Shown piece by piece: positions 52,001 to 54,814 of a stretch of DNA of 64,000 nt; positions within the stretch are counted from its first letter, which is position 1; each line of letters begins with the position of its first letter. The notes beneath the pieces are model-generated. The model was not told the DNA's origin. It searched no databases and was given only the letters and a program-made list of their open reading frames with translations. Location of the stretch: contig CP136066.1 in NCBI GenBank assembly GCA_032622095.1, positions 132,091,917 to 132,155,916 on the forward strand, in the 5' to 3' direction. Both the position numbers and the translations under genes were made by a program. Source of the stretch: Siphonodentalium dalli. Lineage: Eukaryota; Mollusca; Scaphopoda; Gadilida; Siphonodentaliidae.

Positions 52001-54814
52001 AATATTGACCAGCTGTCTTTCCACAGTCATTGTGTATTTGGGATAACAGCATTATTTTTCTATCCATATAAAATGGTATCTATAACTCAGATACTGCATA
52101 CTGTCTGCAAATTCATGCCAGATTTATTATCCATGGTCTTAGAAGAAGATATCTGCTTTGCACATCTCATTTTCACTTTAGCATAGCACCCTTCAGGGAA
52201 AATGCCACGTTTGGAATTGCACTTGTTGGGAACAAAACATATTCATAATGATGACATTGTTTCAGAAAAATAGAGATTTAGGGAAATCAATACAAACTTT
52301 GGGTCAAATTCATGTCCATGAAAATTGGTGGGAGAATGTTAGTGATTTGGTTGCGATGGGGTGCATTGGTCGTATTCATTCTGGGAATTTTGAAAAATAA
52401 CTTATTTTTTATTAGCAGTAATGATTAAAGAAGCCATTCTGACATATATTTTAATGCAGATTTCAGGAAATGGACTCAAAATCCAGAACAATGTCTCTTT
52501 GTGGATGCACTGCATGCAATATGTAATCATTGTGTGAAATGTTGCGAGCACACTATTCAAGTTGGAATTTCTGCAGTCTAAGATTTCTCTGACATAACAA
52601 CAAGAGTGTTTTGCATTGAATCATATGGTATCTGGAATGTGAATGAGTGTTCTTTCACTGAAAAATTTGCCACAAGTTTCATAAATATCAAGACTTTCCA
52701 CAATGAAGCAGCATGGATACTAATTTGAAAATAACTCACAAAAATAGTAGGTAGTCTGTTTAGATTTTTCACAAGTGGCACAGGTTCATGATAGCCCAAG
52801 GATTTATGCAAAAATAAGAATGGAATTTTGGCAGATTTGGGTATCAAGACATCGCCAAACCGGATGTCCTGACAGAGTTCAAGCCATTACCATCTGGAAA
52901 TCTCTTTGAAAACTTGTAAAGAAGTGACTGCTCTAAACATTCAACTATATTCACAGAACTAGTTAGCATAAACATCATCCAATACATCTCTGTGTCCAAA
53001 TTGTCAAAATATACAAACTTCTGTGTATGGCCGATGACCCCAAAAGACATCTTGATAGTGTAATAATACCATATATAGTACAGACACATTATACACTGTT
53101 GAAATATAAATAGGCAGAGAGAGGGTGAAGATGTCTTCTCATCTGTCCTCAGGATGTCTTAATAGGCATCCATTACATAAATAATCAATGCAATTCCAAA
53201 CTACACTCACAGAATATCGCTTTAAGTATTTTTAGATAACTACTGTAATGCCCTAAATAATCGACTCCTTAACCACAGCAGAATTGTGGGTAACTTTTCA
53301 GGATTTAGTTGGAAATATGGCTTGTTACATAACATTACATTGTAGTTTTGGCGCTTTTAATTTAAAGGGTACTGGTAACATACTGTGCTCAATTGACCCG
53401 CCTTTTCGCCAGTATTCTGTTTAACCCCTGAGCTGCCATTACAACTGGATTTTTTTTAGGACAGATTGCTAAATATTGACTTTAGGTGCATGCATGTCTC
53501 AAACAGATCATCAGTGAGAGGAATGAGGCCGTTCCACAGACCCTGAGCCGTAGTAACGGAAACCCTGATAATAGTGATGTGCGGTTTTGAAATTTCATTT
53601 TGGTTTTGGTTTCGGTTTGGTTTTGTAGAAAAACCAGGTTTCAGTTTCAGTTATGGTTTTACTCAATACACCAATGACTATATGCATAGAGCAGATGGTA
53701 TTATATTTGACGAAATATTTCCAGCCATTTCCATAGTCTACATGACAATGTATATGTGCCAATATTGCTCATATGACACCTAAATGTTCCAAAGTGAAAC
53801 TGCTACTAGTAATGGTGGCAAATAGAAACTGACAAAAGCACTCGCTAACCACACATCTTGTAAAAGGATGTTCACACTTTCAGAGACCAGTTAATGTAAA
53901 CCGGAAGGTTTTATAGAATATATCGGTTGCAGTTTGGTTTTGAAATAAAACAGAAATAAAACCGAGAAACTGTAAAACCGTACATCACTAGTATATAACT
54001 GTTCTGTAGACAGCGCTTGACCGTGGATACATTTCTGGTCAAGTTGCAAGATTCTTAGTCTGTATTTATATTATGTTATTAAAGAAAGATTTAATGTTCA
54101 TAACTTCAACTGTTGACATTAAGGATCGTATATATCAACAGAAGAAGCATTCAAATGCAATCACTTAAATCCTGCCTGTTTATGGTGGAAGGAACTAAGG
54201 ACATCGTCATTATAAATTCACAATTTTAGGTTAAGAGTTTAAGCAAACACATATCTATTCCAAAATAATTATCAACTATCATTTGTTATAAATTAATAAA
54301 TTTCACCATCTTGTGTATTTTCTCAAGAAACAGAATCATGTGAGGAGTGAAAGTCAAATCATTTTCTGTATCTGTAGAACAGGATCTGTTTCAGGAGTAC
54401 TCCATATTTATAAATATTTAATTGTTATTAACTATTAGATGCCATTATGTGAGTGTGGTGTATGCCTCTCAAGATGCATGAATGTTACATGTCCCTTCAA
54501 CTATGTAAACTATATTTATTTGATTTTAGCAGTTAATAAGACTATGGAGACAAAAGCTTCCAAACATGAGTGCATTAATAACTGGATCCAATGTGGTAGT
54601 CAGTACAACTGAACATGAATATATTTTTTCAAAAAGTATTATGTGAGTGACAATCTGAATTATTATTTATTTCTGGCCAAAAATACTAGATTTACATTAC
54701 AAGAGACTATTTTATATTAAGTTAGTAAATGCATCCTGATCTATGGGATGATTTTTTTTTATGTAGCCGGCATCCGTAGATGGTCAATGAGCCCTACATC
54801 CCCACCAGCTTTTT
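3740..54814 (+). CDS. MYCBPAP: MYCBP-associated protein gene, 16 exons, 5' and 3' incomplete
   Basis: Joining exons 3740-3905, 4960-5134, 6231-6350, 7986-8049, 8796-8878, 11751-11863, 19627-19769, 22180-22402, 24152-24224, 24492-24679, 29342-29488, 31100-31210, 40610-40746, 44024-44127, 45840-45887 and 54767-54814 gives about 647 codons without a stop; all introns are GT-AG and every phase matches. The protein has the MYCBPAP pattern: an N-terminal segment with PFDYSGFAGP, basic helical stretches, ERGYPPPIQHVGLP, an Ig-like ASH/PapD-type fold at about residues 310-460 (exons 8-10), then an acidic helical tail. The human protein binds MYCBP (AMY-1) and is testis-enriched; MYCBP homologues sit in the ciliary central apparatus, so a cilium or sperm-tail role is inferred. 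No start codon or promoter was found upstream, and no terminal exon with a convincing stop downstream. Family identity was recognised by eye, without a database search. Confidence 0.85.
4060..4959. other. intron 1-2 interior, nothing recognised
   Basis: AT-rich intron sequence without a repeat or gene I recognise; a short direct repeat AAAATGAAATT occurs twice near 4569. Confidence 0.6.
4960..5134 (+). CDS. MYCBPAP: MYCBPAP exon 2
   Basis: Acceptor ATTTCAG, donor GTGAGC; 58 codons plus one base. It encodes a highly charged, probably helical stretch with KYEKKKRATRQQM, NALVNWQMKMRERKQQQGYI. The reading frame stays open past the donor into the minisatellite, but only splicing at 5135 lets the next exon continue the family sequence (GYIS-N-LLQKNPEDLV). 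Confidence 0.85.
5152..5818. repeat. 43-bp minisatellite, about 15.5 copies
   Basis: The unit runs from TATTCTATTAAAGCACCTCC to GCAGAGTATCCTG and repeats every 43 bp (first units start at 5152, 5195, 5238). Two units lack an AT pair (CATATTTAC instead of CATATATTAC, near 5389 and 5731) and one has CTCAATA for CTCCATA. Copies are otherwise nearly identical. The array starts 17 bp after the exon 2 splice donor and lies wholly within the intron. A period of 43 is not a multiple of three and gives no long frame. Confidence 0.97.
6231..6350 (+). CDS. MYCBPAP: MYCBPAP exon 3
   Basis: Acceptor TATCTAG, donor GTGAGT, entering with two bases and leaving with one. It encodes LLQKNPEDLVMNQPDNFRAI and then DRYVIDRTIPRIDYGKG, a conserved MYCBPAP block. 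Confidence 0.85.
6351..7700. other. intron 3-4, mostly unannotated
   Basis: No exon, RNA gene or structured repeat recognised. Short open frames here lack any family resemblance. Confidence 0.55.
7715..7960 (+). repeat. dispersed repeat family 2, copy
   Basis: Contains CAGCTTGTAACATAGGCATG, then ACTCTCTAAACTGAGCG and GGGGCATATGCCACGCTTGG. The same phrases occur at 51700-52230, and parts recur near 20480, 28850, 47900 and 51340. A mollusc-type dispersed repeat; no protein. Confidence 0.7.
7986..8049 (+). CDS. MYCBPAP: MYCBPAP exon 4
   Basis: Acceptor GATTTTAG, donor GTGAGT; 64 bp, entering with two bases and leaving with two. It encodes RVGSEFWKQQEKFGDEMNGI, directly continuing DYGKG of the previous exon. 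Confidence 0.82.
8090..8360. repeat. degenerate tandem repeat, TTGGTTG(A/G)TAT..TTATCTA units
   Basis: Irregular units built on 'GTTGGTTGGTATTATATGTG' and 'TTATCTATAAATGTAGT' recur about seven times with lengths of roughly 35-55 bp. Old, diverged array in the intron between exons 4 and 5. Confidence 0.75.
8796..8878 (+). CDS. MYCBPAP: MYCBPAP exon 5
   Basis: Acceptor TTTCCAG, donor GTTAGG; 83 bp. It encodes MTLSQTERGYPPPIQHVGLP followed by NMVKEEKG; the ERGYPPPI block is a family hallmark. Confidence 0.85.
9032..9315 (+). repeat. dispersed repeat family 1, copy 2
   Basis: CTAGCTCACCAGAACTATCA, then GGGTTCATATTTGATGTGGA, TTCAGATTTGTTCAAATGAG and GGGGTCACTGGGTCAAATAG, the same succession as at 271-627. 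Confidence 0.85.
9706..10126. mobile_element. MITE with about 58-bp terminal inverted repeats
   Basis: 9706-9765 (CCTGAATTTAGTGTGTCTGA ... GGGTGAATTTAG) is repeated inverted at 10071-10126 (CTAAATTCACCCTATGGGGA ... TATTCAGG) with few mismatches. The 305-bp centre has no coding capacity. A clear target duplication was not found, so the superfamily is open. Confidence 0.8.
10205..10573 (+). repeat. dispersed repeat family 1, copy 3
   Basis: Shares CAGATTTGTTCAAATGAGTT, GAAGCCAGGGCTATAACTC and GGGGTTCAGATTTGGGGTCA with the copies at 271 and 9032; the start is more diverged. Confidence 0.75.
10574..11750. other. intron 5-6 remainder
   Basis: Contains a C-rich run at 10697-10708 and no exon or repeat I can name; short open frames look random. 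Confidence 0.5.
11751..11863 (+). CDS. MYCBPAP: MYCBPAP exon 6
   Basis: Acceptor TTTTTCAG, donor GTAAGA; 113 bp ending on a codon boundary. It encodes VTWDTNQQSYPWHKNPYLLS and then RKKQLKGLIDELDPHQP, a helical linker before the Ig-like region. Confidence 0.85.
12645..13781. mobile_element. hAT element, deleted derivative (1,137 bp)
   Basis: Ends CAGAGCTGTTAAGTTT and, inverted, CAGACATGTTAAGTTT, flanked on both sides by GTCGGCGC (12637-12644 and 13782-13789), a perfect 8-bp target duplication as made by hAT transposases. Inside, 13204-13303 (+) encodes YESKLKYSWVSDMPWIIKSD and a Cys-x2-Cys, closely like the BED finger of the neighbouring element at 15354-18148. The rest of the transposase is gone, so this is a non-autonomous derivative. 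Confidence 0.93.
14082..14246. repeat. foldback hairpin A, about 80-bp arms
   Basis: The sequence from ATATAAGGATTAACTGTCAT is mirrored to ATGACAGTT-type sequence ending CAGTTAATCCTTATAT, with a few mismatches and one indel. The centre is AAACCCTTCGGGTTT, a CUUCGG-type tetraloop. One of four such elements in the window. Confidence 0.93.
15128..15258. repeat. two-copy tandem repeat, 64-bp period
   Basis: GATATCTAAACCACTTTACA ... ATCAATTAAGAT at 15128 is repeated from 15192 with GATATCTAAACCACTGTACA; the second copy has two extra TA pairs. Confidence 0.9.
15354..18148 (+). mobile_element. hAT transposon, full length but inactive (2,795 bp)
   Basis: Left end CAGACCTGTTAACC, right end GGTTAACAGGTCTG, flanked by identical 8-bp copies of ATCCCCAT (15346-15353 and 18149-18156). 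Both ends carry spaced CTCCCGGATT/CTCCCTGAT motifs. The interior encodes a broken hAT transposase (15880-17911). It lies in the intron between exons 6 and 7. Confidence 0.96.
15880..17911 (+). pseudogene. hAT transposase, BED-finger type, broken
   Basis: Start at 15880 with a repeated basic SPAKRR(K/R) motif (likely nuclear localisation), then a BED zinc finger (SWSVGLSWLTRSDRGEHFAY, Cys-x2-Cys, later His-x5-His), the RNase H-like core with LMIDESNDQG (first Asp) and SFTSDNCSTM (second Asp), the STRWLSLERC block, and the C-terminal dimerisation region with TNSNADSERIFSIVRKIQQS (the Glu-bearing SER.FS motif). Three in-frame stops (16075 TAA, 16342 TGA, 17014 TGA), a +1 frameshift near 17450 and a further stop at 17579 make it non-functional. 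All main blocks are otherwise present, so decay is fairly recent. Confidence 0.93.
18280..18389 (-). repeat. short interspersed repeat family 3, copy 1 (inverted)
   Basis: Inverse reading gives CTAGCTGAAACAGGCTCCTT, GGTCTGGGAGAAAAATCAGA and a tail ATCCTACTCGTTTATATATA. The same ends occur at 27705-27839 and 28135-28232. Confidence 0.7.
18390..19626. other. intron 6-7 remainder
   Basis: No exon or named repeat seen; a G-rich run at 19229-19239. Confidence 0.5.
19627..19769 (+). CDS. MYCBPAP: MYCBPAP exon 7
   Basis: Acceptor TTATTCAG, donor GTAATT; 47 codons plus two bases. It encodes NFEELQIIGTNQPYNRDDHI then an acidic stretch with ETPLADMLANERGEEYERE. The donor lies inside ATG-TAA: without splicing, translation would stop at once. 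A MITE begins 37 bp downstream. Confidence 0.8.
19807..20406. mobile_element. MITE beside exon 7 (about 600 bp)
   Basis: Left end GGTGGCACTCCACAGTTTC, right end inverted GAAACTGTGGAGTGTCACC, with TTA directly flanking both sides (19804-19806 and 20407-20409). A 3-bp TWA-type duplication is what PIF/Harbinger transposases make, so that superfamily is inferred. The left end is 37 bp after the exon 7 donor. Confidence 0.78.
20410..20960. other. intron 7-8 segment with family 2-like fragments
   Basis: Phrases such as CCGGAGGAGGAGGAGGTTTG and TATGAACATTTCACCTT resemble dispersed family 2. No exon. Confidence 0.5.
20961..21275 (+). repeat. imperfect two-copy tandem repeat, about 155 bp
   Basis: GTGCTCGGATCTCAATGAAA ... 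TTCACTACTATGAGGACATT ... GTTATTCATCTTTG (from 20972) is repeated from about 21124 with GTGCTCGGATCTCGATGAAA and the same later phrases. Confidence 0.85.
21276..22179. other. intron 7-8 remainder
   Basis: No exon or named repeat recognised up to the exon 8 acceptor. Confidence 0.5.
22180..22402 (+). CDS. MYCBPAP: MYCBPAP exon 8, first half of Ig-like domain
   Basis: Acceptor GATTGCAG, donor GTGATT; 223 bp. It encodes DPLRDHPDIHPEPIFGPSIK and the beta-rich segment from DQVGIEARVTFETF to LEIINDGTTSIYYDWK. The 'I-N-D-G-T-T-x-I-x-Y-x-W' pattern is typical of ASH/MSP/PapD-type folds of ciliary and centrosomal proteins. Confidence 0.88.
22790..22926 (+). repeat. dispersed repeat family 1, copy 4 (truncated)
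   Basis: TAGCTCACCTGATACGAAG, CCAGTGGAGCTATATTTACC and GAATGGGTTCATATTTGAT match the other family 1 copies; broken at about 22926 by the C-rich block. Confidence 0.82.
22950..23760. repeat. tandem repeats with facing G and C tracts
   Basis: First, GGATATCTCCCCCC-type units three times at 22961-23020. Then about three copies of a 165-176 bp unit, seen by GACCTGGACAT at 23288, 23453 and 23629. Each unit holds a G tract (up to 14), GAGATATCCTGACCTGGACA, a C tract (up to 15), then CTGACTCTAAAAACTTTTTC and TAATTTCTCGCCGTTTCA. G and C tracts around a short spacer can pair as a hairpin. Confidence 0.92.
24152..24224 (+). CDS. MYCBPAP: MYCBPAP exon 9, Ig-like domain continued
   Basis: Acceptor TTTCACAG, donor GTAAGG; 73 bp. 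It encodes KIAKENPFELPQPHVQRFYF and NNGNG, ending in the loop before the next strand. The following intron is the shortest here (267 bp). Confidence 0.85.
24492..24679 (+). CDS. MYCBPAP: MYCBPAP exon 10, end of Ig-like domain
   Basis: Acceptor TTTTTAAG, donor GTAATT; 188 bp. It encodes VILPGETMKFPFIFKSPNAG, FSEQWKFETRPVVCGGAALL and VTLRGIALQEDI. The PGE..K..F.F.S...G.F.E.W...T.P pattern is the clearest ASH-like signature in the window. Confidence 0.9.
25142..25390 (-). pseudogene. hAT transposase C-terminal fragment, copy 1
   Basis: 82 residues on the minus strand, with SIPNSNADSDHVFLMCKKIQ and KNDKLCALLACKLNSNGDCF. It matches the dimerisation region of the 15354-18148 transposase (NSNADSERIF, CALIATKLNQNGDCF) at many positions, but the Glu of SER.FS is Asp (SDHVF). 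Only this end survives. Confidence 0.85.
25792..26040 (-). pseudogene. hAT transposase C-terminal fragment, copy 2
   Basis: Encodes the same residues as 25142-25390, as the second member of the 650-bp duplication. Confidence 0.85.
26184..27543. mobile_element. DNA transposon with TACGGCA palindromes near its ends (1,360 bp)
   Basis: Termini CAGCCCTCGCA and inverted TGCCAGGGCTG, flanked by GGCTAA on both sides (26178-26183, 27544-27549; 7 bp GGGCTAA if the ends are set one base in). The left 110 bp hold GGCTACGGCATTCGGCAATG and CTACGGCAGTACACTGCCGT; the right 90 bp hold CTACGGCATTCTACTGCCGT. A short open frame from 26419 (ITVKTVKERIANTYRELK, followed by GTAAGT) is of unknown origin. The CAG termini suggest hAT, but an 8-bp duplication is not seen. 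Confidence 0.72.
27705..27839 (+). repeat. short interspersed repeat family 3, copy 2
   Basis: CTAGCTGAAACAGGCTAACT at the start and CCTACTCTTTTATATATATT at the end. The middle carries GGGGCTGTGGCCCC and GGGGCCTGTGGCCCC hairpin phrases and TGTGTGCGCTTTGCACACA. Confidence 0.7.
28135..28232 (+). repeat. short interspersed repeat family 3, copy 3 (3' part)
   Basis: GCAGTCTGGGAGAAAAATCT, GTACAGACAGATCCTACTC and a TTTTATATATATAT tail match the other copies. Confidence 0.7.
28518..28541. repeat. poly-G run of about 20
   Basis: An unbroken G run of more than 20 in AT-rich intron; comparable runs lie near 42099-42118 and 51949-51971. Such runs are prone to length errors in sequencing. Confidence 0.9.
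28550..29341. other. intron 10-11 end, family 2 fragment
   Basis: ATATGAACATTTCACCTTGT and GTGGGAAAGGATTCCCACAT (28870-28965) are dispersed family 2 phrases. Nothing else recognised before exon 11. Confidence 0.5.
29342..29488 (+). CDS. MYCBPAP: MYCBPAP exon 11
   Basis: Acceptor ATCACACAG, donor GTTAGT; exactly 49 codons, phase 0 at both ends. It encodes RDLDEKETQHIVKSILEDIV, then AGIRSPDRPRSPIDTYITEE: a helix followed by a proline-rich turn and an acidic stretch. Confidence 0.83.
29660..30455. repeat. 24-bp minisatellite, about 33 copies
   Basis: Unit AAGCATGGACAAAATAAACA-AAGT, with CACGG/CATGG as the main variant; a few early units lack two A (GGACAAATAAAC) and three have CAAGC. As 24 is a multiple of three and the unit lacks stops in several frames, it is open for over 250 codons on both strands (KINKVSMD on +, TLFILSML on -). 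It lies in the intron after exon 11, so it is taken as non-coding. Confidence 0.97.
30600..30690. mobile_element. solo hAT-like right end
   Basis: ATTTCCCGAATTTGAGC, ATTTCCCAAATTC and ATCTCCCGAAACTGG are spaced TCTCCCG-type motifs, ending in AGAAGTTAACATTG, whose inverse resembles the CATGTTAAGTTT terminus of the element at 12645. No partner left end was found near the minisatellite. Confidence 0.5.
31100..31210 (+). CDS. MYCBPAP: MYCBPAP exon 12
   Basis: Acceptor TTCCACAG, donor GTGAGT; exactly 37 codons, phase 0 at both ends. It encodes LNYHHDTVRFLKNVHKEINM and EEEDPGEWDLSVDNLKA. The LSVDNLKA helix continues naturally into exon 13. Confidence 0.83.
31562..31750 (-). mobile_element. partial MITE of family N, inverted
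   Basis: CGCTAAAGGAAGCCTTTCAC ... ACTGAACTGTATGG, then CTTTGTAAACCACAGTAGGA and GGCTTGCCCAGATTAGTCAC. The same sequence occurs inverted at 36471-36510 (end) and 36625-36783 (body). Broken near 31750. Confidence 0.75.
32571..33080. repeat. 96-bp direct repeat, 414 bp apart
   Basis: 32571-32666 (TCTATGCAAGACGGTCTGAA ... GTGATCTGTGGAGATTCCGA) recurs at 32985-33080 with one noted change (GAATCGG/GAACCGG). The second copy holds only the start of the MITE described at 32608. Confidence 0.92.
32608..32776. mobile_element. small MITE, CTCTCAGGTGCC family, copy 1
   Basis: Starts CTCTCGGGTGTATGATAATC, ends ATTATTTGGCACCTGAGAG. CTAATAATAGTGAT and its inverse lie just inside. The partner copy at 34462-34639 has the same layout. 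Confidence 0.75.
33090..34455. other. unrecognised segment of moderate GC
   Basis: Open frames exist on both strands (33228-33524 minus, 33352-33783 plus) but neither resembles a known protein and they overlap antisense. Possibly the inside of an old transposon; I cannot say more. Confidence 0.4.
34462..34639. mobile_element. small MITE, CTCTCAGGTGCC family, copy 2
   Basis: Begins CTCTCAGGTGCCTAATGGTC and ends ATTATTTGGCACCTGAGAG, inverted ends of 12 bp plus a shared AATAATAGTG core. Confidence 0.82.
34676..35300. repeat. 122-bp CpG-rich satellite, five units, alternating types
   Basis: GATAAAATTCGTATCCGGGG recurs with TAAAATTCG at 34681, 34803, 34925, 35047 and 35178: steps 122, 122, 122 and 131, the last containing a 9-bp duplication of CTCGTCTGC. 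Units 1 and 3 have CGATAGCTCC ... GATCTGGTCTGCGCATG ... GCACTGGCTCGG; units 2 and 4 have TTGATAGCTCC ... GATCTCGTCTGCACATG ... GCACGGGCTCGG. The array is therefore a 244-bp dimer repeated twice plus one unit. The CpG-rich core CTGCGCATGCGCGAAG contrasts with the AT-rich surroundings. Confidence 0.96.
35301..35420 (+). repeat. tail of the satellite-bearing element
   Basis: After the last unit comes CCTGGTCAAACTACACACAT, CAAGTTTCGTCCCGATCAGT and ACAGACAAACATACAGACAG. This 'CCAAGTTTC..CC.AT' and 'ACAGACAGAC' ending is typical of short dispersed repeats in marine invertebrates, suggesting the satellite expanded inside such an element. Confidence 0.55.
35421..36470. other. GC-rich unrecognised segment
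   Basis: 35500-35900 is clearly richer in GC than its surroundings, with stop-free stretches on both strands (for example minus 35506-35949). No domain recognised. Could be a captured gene fragment or transposon interior. Confidence 0.4.
36471..36570. repeat. imperfect palindrome of two family N ends
   Basis: ATATAGTTCAGTGTGAAAGG ... TAGCGGAAAAATATTATT faces AATACATTTTTCCTTAAAGA ... CCTGAACACTGAACT. The two halves are inverted relatives: two family N transposon ends meet head to head here. Confidence 0.75.
36791..36923. repeat. foldback hairpin B, 60-bp arms
   Basis: TAGAGCATGGCTTGGAGTGA ... GTTGTGTAGTTCAC mirrors GTGAACTACACAAC ... AAGTCATGCTCTA around the 13-bp loop GACTCGAAGCGGA, with about seven mismatches. 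TA at both outer ends may be a target duplication. Confidence 0.94.
36970..37400. repeat. poly-A/poly-T block with degenerate repeats
   Basis: A run of about 26 A (37013-37038), then T-rich sequence in which TGTTTGTTTTCCTGTTTT and TGCCTGTTTGTTGTTTTTT recur three and two times at intervals of roughly 120-130 bp. Confidence 0.8.
38335..38397 (+). CDS. MYCBPAP: possible 63-bp cassette exon
   Basis: Between exons 12 and 13, which already join in phase 0, there is a 63-bp stop-free block bounded by acceptor TTTGTCAG and donor GTAAGC (21 codons, phase 0-0). It would insert SKVSKCASSSQMNIECTALL into the tail. The joined exon 12-13 helix reads well without it, so if used it is probably alternative. 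Its donor overlaps the end of the transposon at 38401. A chance match cannot be excluded. Confidence 0.25.
38401..40259. mobile_element. TA-flanked DNA transposon, CGGTA-rich ends (1,859 bp)
   Basis: Termini AGCGACCTGCTTTAACGAGG and inverted CCTCGTTAAACAGGTCGCT (one base shorter), flanked by TA at 38399-38400 and 40260-40261, as for Tc1/mariner/pogo-type insertion. The first 210 and last 240 bp are packed with GCGGTA/TACCGC/ACGGTA. No transposase was recognised, so it is non-autonomous. Confidence 0.88.
40610..40746 (+). CDS. MYCBPAP: MYCBPAP exon 13
   Basis: Acceptor ATTGATAG (weak pyrimidine tract), donor GTATGT; 45 codons plus two bases. It encodes NIEEDEDGEEEKKEIYLEQL and NMAVGKMSFLINTPKQQELY: an acidic run followed by an amphipathic helix, continuing LSVDNLKA of exon 12. 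Confidence 0.78.
40747..44023. other. intron 13-14, mostly unannotated
   Basis: Holds a G run near 42099-42118 (part of GGGGGTTGGTGGGGGG), and 42878-42940 with shuffled GATACATAT/ATACGATATG phrases. No exon recognised. Confidence 0.5.
44024..44127 (+). CDS. MYCBPAP: MYCBPAP exon 14
   Basis: Acceptor ATTTAAAG, donor GTGATT; 104 bp entering with one base and leaving with one. It encodes YQILVNGVDQIVGQSMLIRT and KLGLPERETEDNIE, in phase with exon 13. Confidence 0.78.
44128..45839. other. intron 14-15, with a local AT tandem repeat
   Basis: 45279-45380 repeats AAATATTCTTCAAGTAATTA about 65 bp apart. Elsewhere nothing recognised. Confidence 0.55.
45840..45887 (+). CDS. MYCBPAP: MYCBPAP exon 15 (48 bp)
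   Basis: Acceptor ACATATAG, donor GTAATA; 48 bp. It encodes LEREVSILSLTSAGS, phase-compatible on both sides. Short and low in complexity, so less certain than the domain exons. Confidence 0.62.
47781..47888. repeat. two-copy tandem repeat, 54 bp
   Basis: TGCTATGCAGAAAGACTAGA starts at 47781 and again at 47835; both continue to TATATGTTCTACC(G/A)ATTCAT. Confidence 0.93.
48185..49582. mobile_element. pogo-like transposon with GGTCGC-rich ends (1,398 bp)
   Basis: CAGTGAAACCTGTTATGGTC at the left and inverted GCAGATTTCACTG at the right, flanked by TA (48183-48184, 49583-49584). GGTGGTCGC recurs at both ends (48211, and several times at 49455-49565). No intact transposase; the interior has only short frames. 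TA plus CAGT..AACCT fits the pogo/Tigger group. Confidence 0.85.
49585..50167. other. intron 15-16 segment, AT-rich
   Basis: No exon. From about 49950 it carries dispersed family 2 phrases (ATAGTTATTGCCCTTGTTGG). Confidence 0.5.
50168..51383. repeat. long imperfect inverted repeat, arms about 500 bp
   Basis: Matching inverted phrases run inward: CAAGGTGATATGTTCGG (50201) with CCGAACATATCACCTTG (51342); TATTATTACTCTTCAATT with AATTGAAGAGTAATAATA; TCAAAGACTCTGTTTT (50494) with its inverse at 51106-51121; TTTCCAAATTCCAAAACAGC with GCTGTTTTGGAATTTGGAAA. The centre is about 50710-50940. Confidence 0.88.
51384..52235 (+). repeat. dispersed repeat family 2, several joined copies
   Basis: CATTTCAGCTTGTAACTTGG, GGGCATGGATCATCTGG, AAGGATTCCCACATACTACG and TGGTA.AGCCCAG recur three to four times in tandem-like order; ends with a G run near 51949-51971 and ATTGCACTTGTT. 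Confidence 0.75.
52236..53571. other. intron 15-16 segment, nothing recognised
   Basis: No exon, RNA gene or named repeat seen. Confidence 0.5.
53572..53990. mobile_element. MITE, TAGTGATGT(A/G)CGGTTTT ends (419 bp)
   Basis: TAGTGATGTGCGGTTTTG at the left faces AAAACCGTACATCACTA at the right. Internal GGTTTTGGTTTCGGTTTGG is mirrored by CCGGAAGGTTTTATAG-type and AAACAGAAATAAAACCGAG sequence. No protein. Confidence 0.85.
54767..54814 (+). CDS. MYCBPAP: MYCBPAP exon 16 (48 bp), last one visible
   Basis: Acceptor TTTTATGTAG after a T-rich tract, donor GTGAGT; 48 bp with the same phase as exon 15. It encodes GIRRWSMSPTSPPAF, a Ser/Pro-rich tail segment. It leaves one base over, so at least one more exon should follow. 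Confidence 0.55.

Noticed and set aside
54533-54612. Possible exon after TTTTAGCAG (NAGNAG) with VNKTMETKASKHECINNW then a stop
   Set aside because: Phase fits exon 15, but there is no convincing donor, and exon 16 at 54767 has better splice sites and joins exon 15 directly. Kept only as an alternative terminal exon.
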